24,703 nt of DNA from contig PLYX01000244.1 in NCBI GenBank assembly GCA_003151895.1, forward strand, positions 1 to 24,703, read 5' to 3'. Source of the stretch: Solirubrobacterales bacterium. GTDB lineage: Bacteria > Actinomycetota > Thermoleophilia > Solirubrobacterales > Solirubrobacteraceae. The notes under the pieces are model-generated. The model was not told the origin of the DNA and did no database searches. It saw nothing but the letters and a program-made list of their open reading frames with translations. This document shows positions 23,781-24,703 of this stretch, in pieces. Numbering within the stretch: position 1 is the first letter of the stretch; the number at the start of each line of letters is the position of its first letter. The translations under genes were made by a program, and so were the position numbers.

Positions 23781-24703
23781 TCACGCCCCCGCCGACGGCT
23801 CGATGTTCTGGTTGACGCGGAAGGTGTTCGCCGGGTCGTAGGTCGCCTTGGCGGTGGCGAGGCGGTCGTAGTTCTCGCCATAGGTTGCGCGCACGCGCTC
23901 GTGTCCCTCGTCCATCATGAAGTTCACGTATGCCCCCCCGGCCGAGTAGGGGTGTGTGGCCTCCCAGTAGTCGACGGTCCAGTCGCGGATGACTCCGGCG
24001 TTGGCGGGGTCGGGGTCGATGCCGACGATCACCTCGGCCCAGTTGCAGTCGCGGTAGCTGAACGGAGTGTCAGCGGCGCCGATGTCGTGCACGGCCCCAT
24101 CGATCGGGTAGAGGTGCACGGTCGAGTGCAGCGTCGGGAGCTTCTCCGCGAACTTGGCGTGCTGCTCGATCGCCGCGTCGGGGAGCTCACGGACGAAGTC
24201 CGCGCGCCAGTACCACTGCAGTCCCGGGACGTAGAGGCCGTCGAAGAGGCTCTGAAGCGCGGGGAACGGCATCGGCGCCACTCCGTGCAAGAGCGGCGTT
24301 CCGAGCGCCTGCACGGGCGCGAAGAGCTCGGCGGCCGCCTCCGGCGGGCCGGTGTAGCACCACACCACGCCGCACACCTTGCGCAGGTGCAGCTCGGCGG
24401 GAAACATGTCCGCGGGGGGCACCGTCATCGTCGCGAAGAACCCGCTCAACTCACGGGGCGCGGCCGGGAGGAACTCACGGTAGAACCGCATCACCTCGGG
24501 TGTCTGCTCCAGCGGCCAGAGCGTCGGTCCGGCGAGCACGGTGGAGACGGGATGCGCTCGGAAGTTGAATGAGGTGACGACGCCGAAGTTGCCGCCGCCG
24601 CCCCGCAGCGCCCAGAACAGCTCGGGGTTCTCCTCTGCGCTCGCGCGCGCCTGCGTGCCGTCGGCGAGGACGACGTCGGCCTCGAGCAGGTTGTCGATCG
24701 TGA
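23781..24703 (-). CDS. FAD-linked oxidase, berberine-bridge-enzyme type (N-terminus outside window)
   Basis: About 306 residues are visible; the frame is open to the right edge, so the start lies beyond 24703. The visible part begins in the FAD-binding domain (NLLEADVVLADGTQ, ENPELFWALRGGGGNFGVVT, the signature of FAD_binding_4/BBE-type oxidases). It continues through the substrate domain (MLAGPTLWPLEQTPEVM...) and ends with the BBE C-terminal motif YGENYDRLATAKATYDPANTFRVNQNI, which wraps the FAD. These enzymes oxidise alcohols, sugars or alkaloid-like molecules with O2. The internal ATG at 24539 is not the true start because the conserved FAD motifs lie upstream of it. It is separated from the cupin gene by 166 bases and runs in the same direction. 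Confidence 0.9.
   Translation of the reverse strand, partial: TIDNLLEADVVLADGTQARASAEENPELFWALRGGGGNFGVVTSFNFRAHPVSTVLAGPTLWPLEQTPEVMRFYREFLPAAPRELSGFFATMTVPPADMFPAELHLRKVCGVVWCYTGPPEAAAELFAPVQALGTPLLHGVAPMPFPALQSLFDGLYVPGLQWYWRADFVRELPDAAIEQHAKFAEKLPTLHSTVHLYPIDGAVHDIGAADTPFSYRDCNWAEVIVGIDPDPANAGVIRDWTVDYWEATHPYSAGGAYVNFMMDEGHERVRATYGENYDRLATAKATYDPANTFRVNQNIEPSAGA

Overview
The window is high-GC DNA from an actinobacterium. The best match is the class Thermoleophilia, order Solirubrobacterales or a relative. The main clue is the pair of very large secreted proteins at 6982-14648: a beta-propeller/Ig-like protein ending in a basic 'LTRAQKL...CRKK' tail, and a modular cysteine-containing partner. 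I know this kind of exported paralogue from that lineage; the placement is recognition from memory, not a computed phylogeny.

Layout. (1) 1-4112 is a carbohydrate uptake cluster: the end of a solute-binding protein, a strong intercistronic hairpin, a MalF-type permease broken in two by a one-base frame change, a MalG-type permease, a ROK sugar kinase and a SIS-domain protein that stops half-way. The ROK plus SIS pair suggests an amino sugar (GlcNAc-like). (2) 4266-5213 is a tandem HxlR-like winged-helix regulator with its own good sigma-70-type promoter. (3) 5214-5899 is a 686-bp gap of more mixed base composition, with a 19-bp tandem repeat and a decoy RBS+ATG. (4) 5900-14648 is an island of three exported proteins, the last two joined by a TGATG overlap. 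In sampled stretches its codon use (GAA for Glu) differs sharply from the sugar-locus side. (5) 14925-16103 is an FAD/NAD(P) oxidoreductase of the NDH-2/SQR type, convergent with a minus-strand pair for cytochrome c maturation (thioredoxin-like CcmG/ResA and CcmH). The CcmH tail contains a 14-bp x5 minisatellite and a tetranucleotide tract. (6) 17355-20646 holds two cyclic-di-GMP enzymes in tandem (GGDEF-EAL; PAS-PAS-GGDEF), both with intact GGDEF motifs and I-sites. (7) 20857-22044 is an ORC/Cdc6-like AAA ATPase with a C-terminal winged helix, preceded by an AT-rich array of four TTATAA-core half-sites. (8) 22097-23614, minus strand, is a cupin / methyltransferase / short SnoaL-like operon ending in an intrinsic terminator. 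(9) 23781-24703, minus strand, is the 3' portion of a berberine-bridge-type FAD oxidase.

How it fits together. The sugar locus is decaying at two points (permease frameshift, half SIS protein) or carries sequence errors. The secreted island is the least explained part: two giant coupled surface or secreted proteins with a conserved basic tail. The AAA ATPase with its symmetric AT-rich sites is the best candidate for an uncharacterised self-regulated or DNA-binding module. No tRNA, rRNA, CRISPR array, integrase or transposase was seen.
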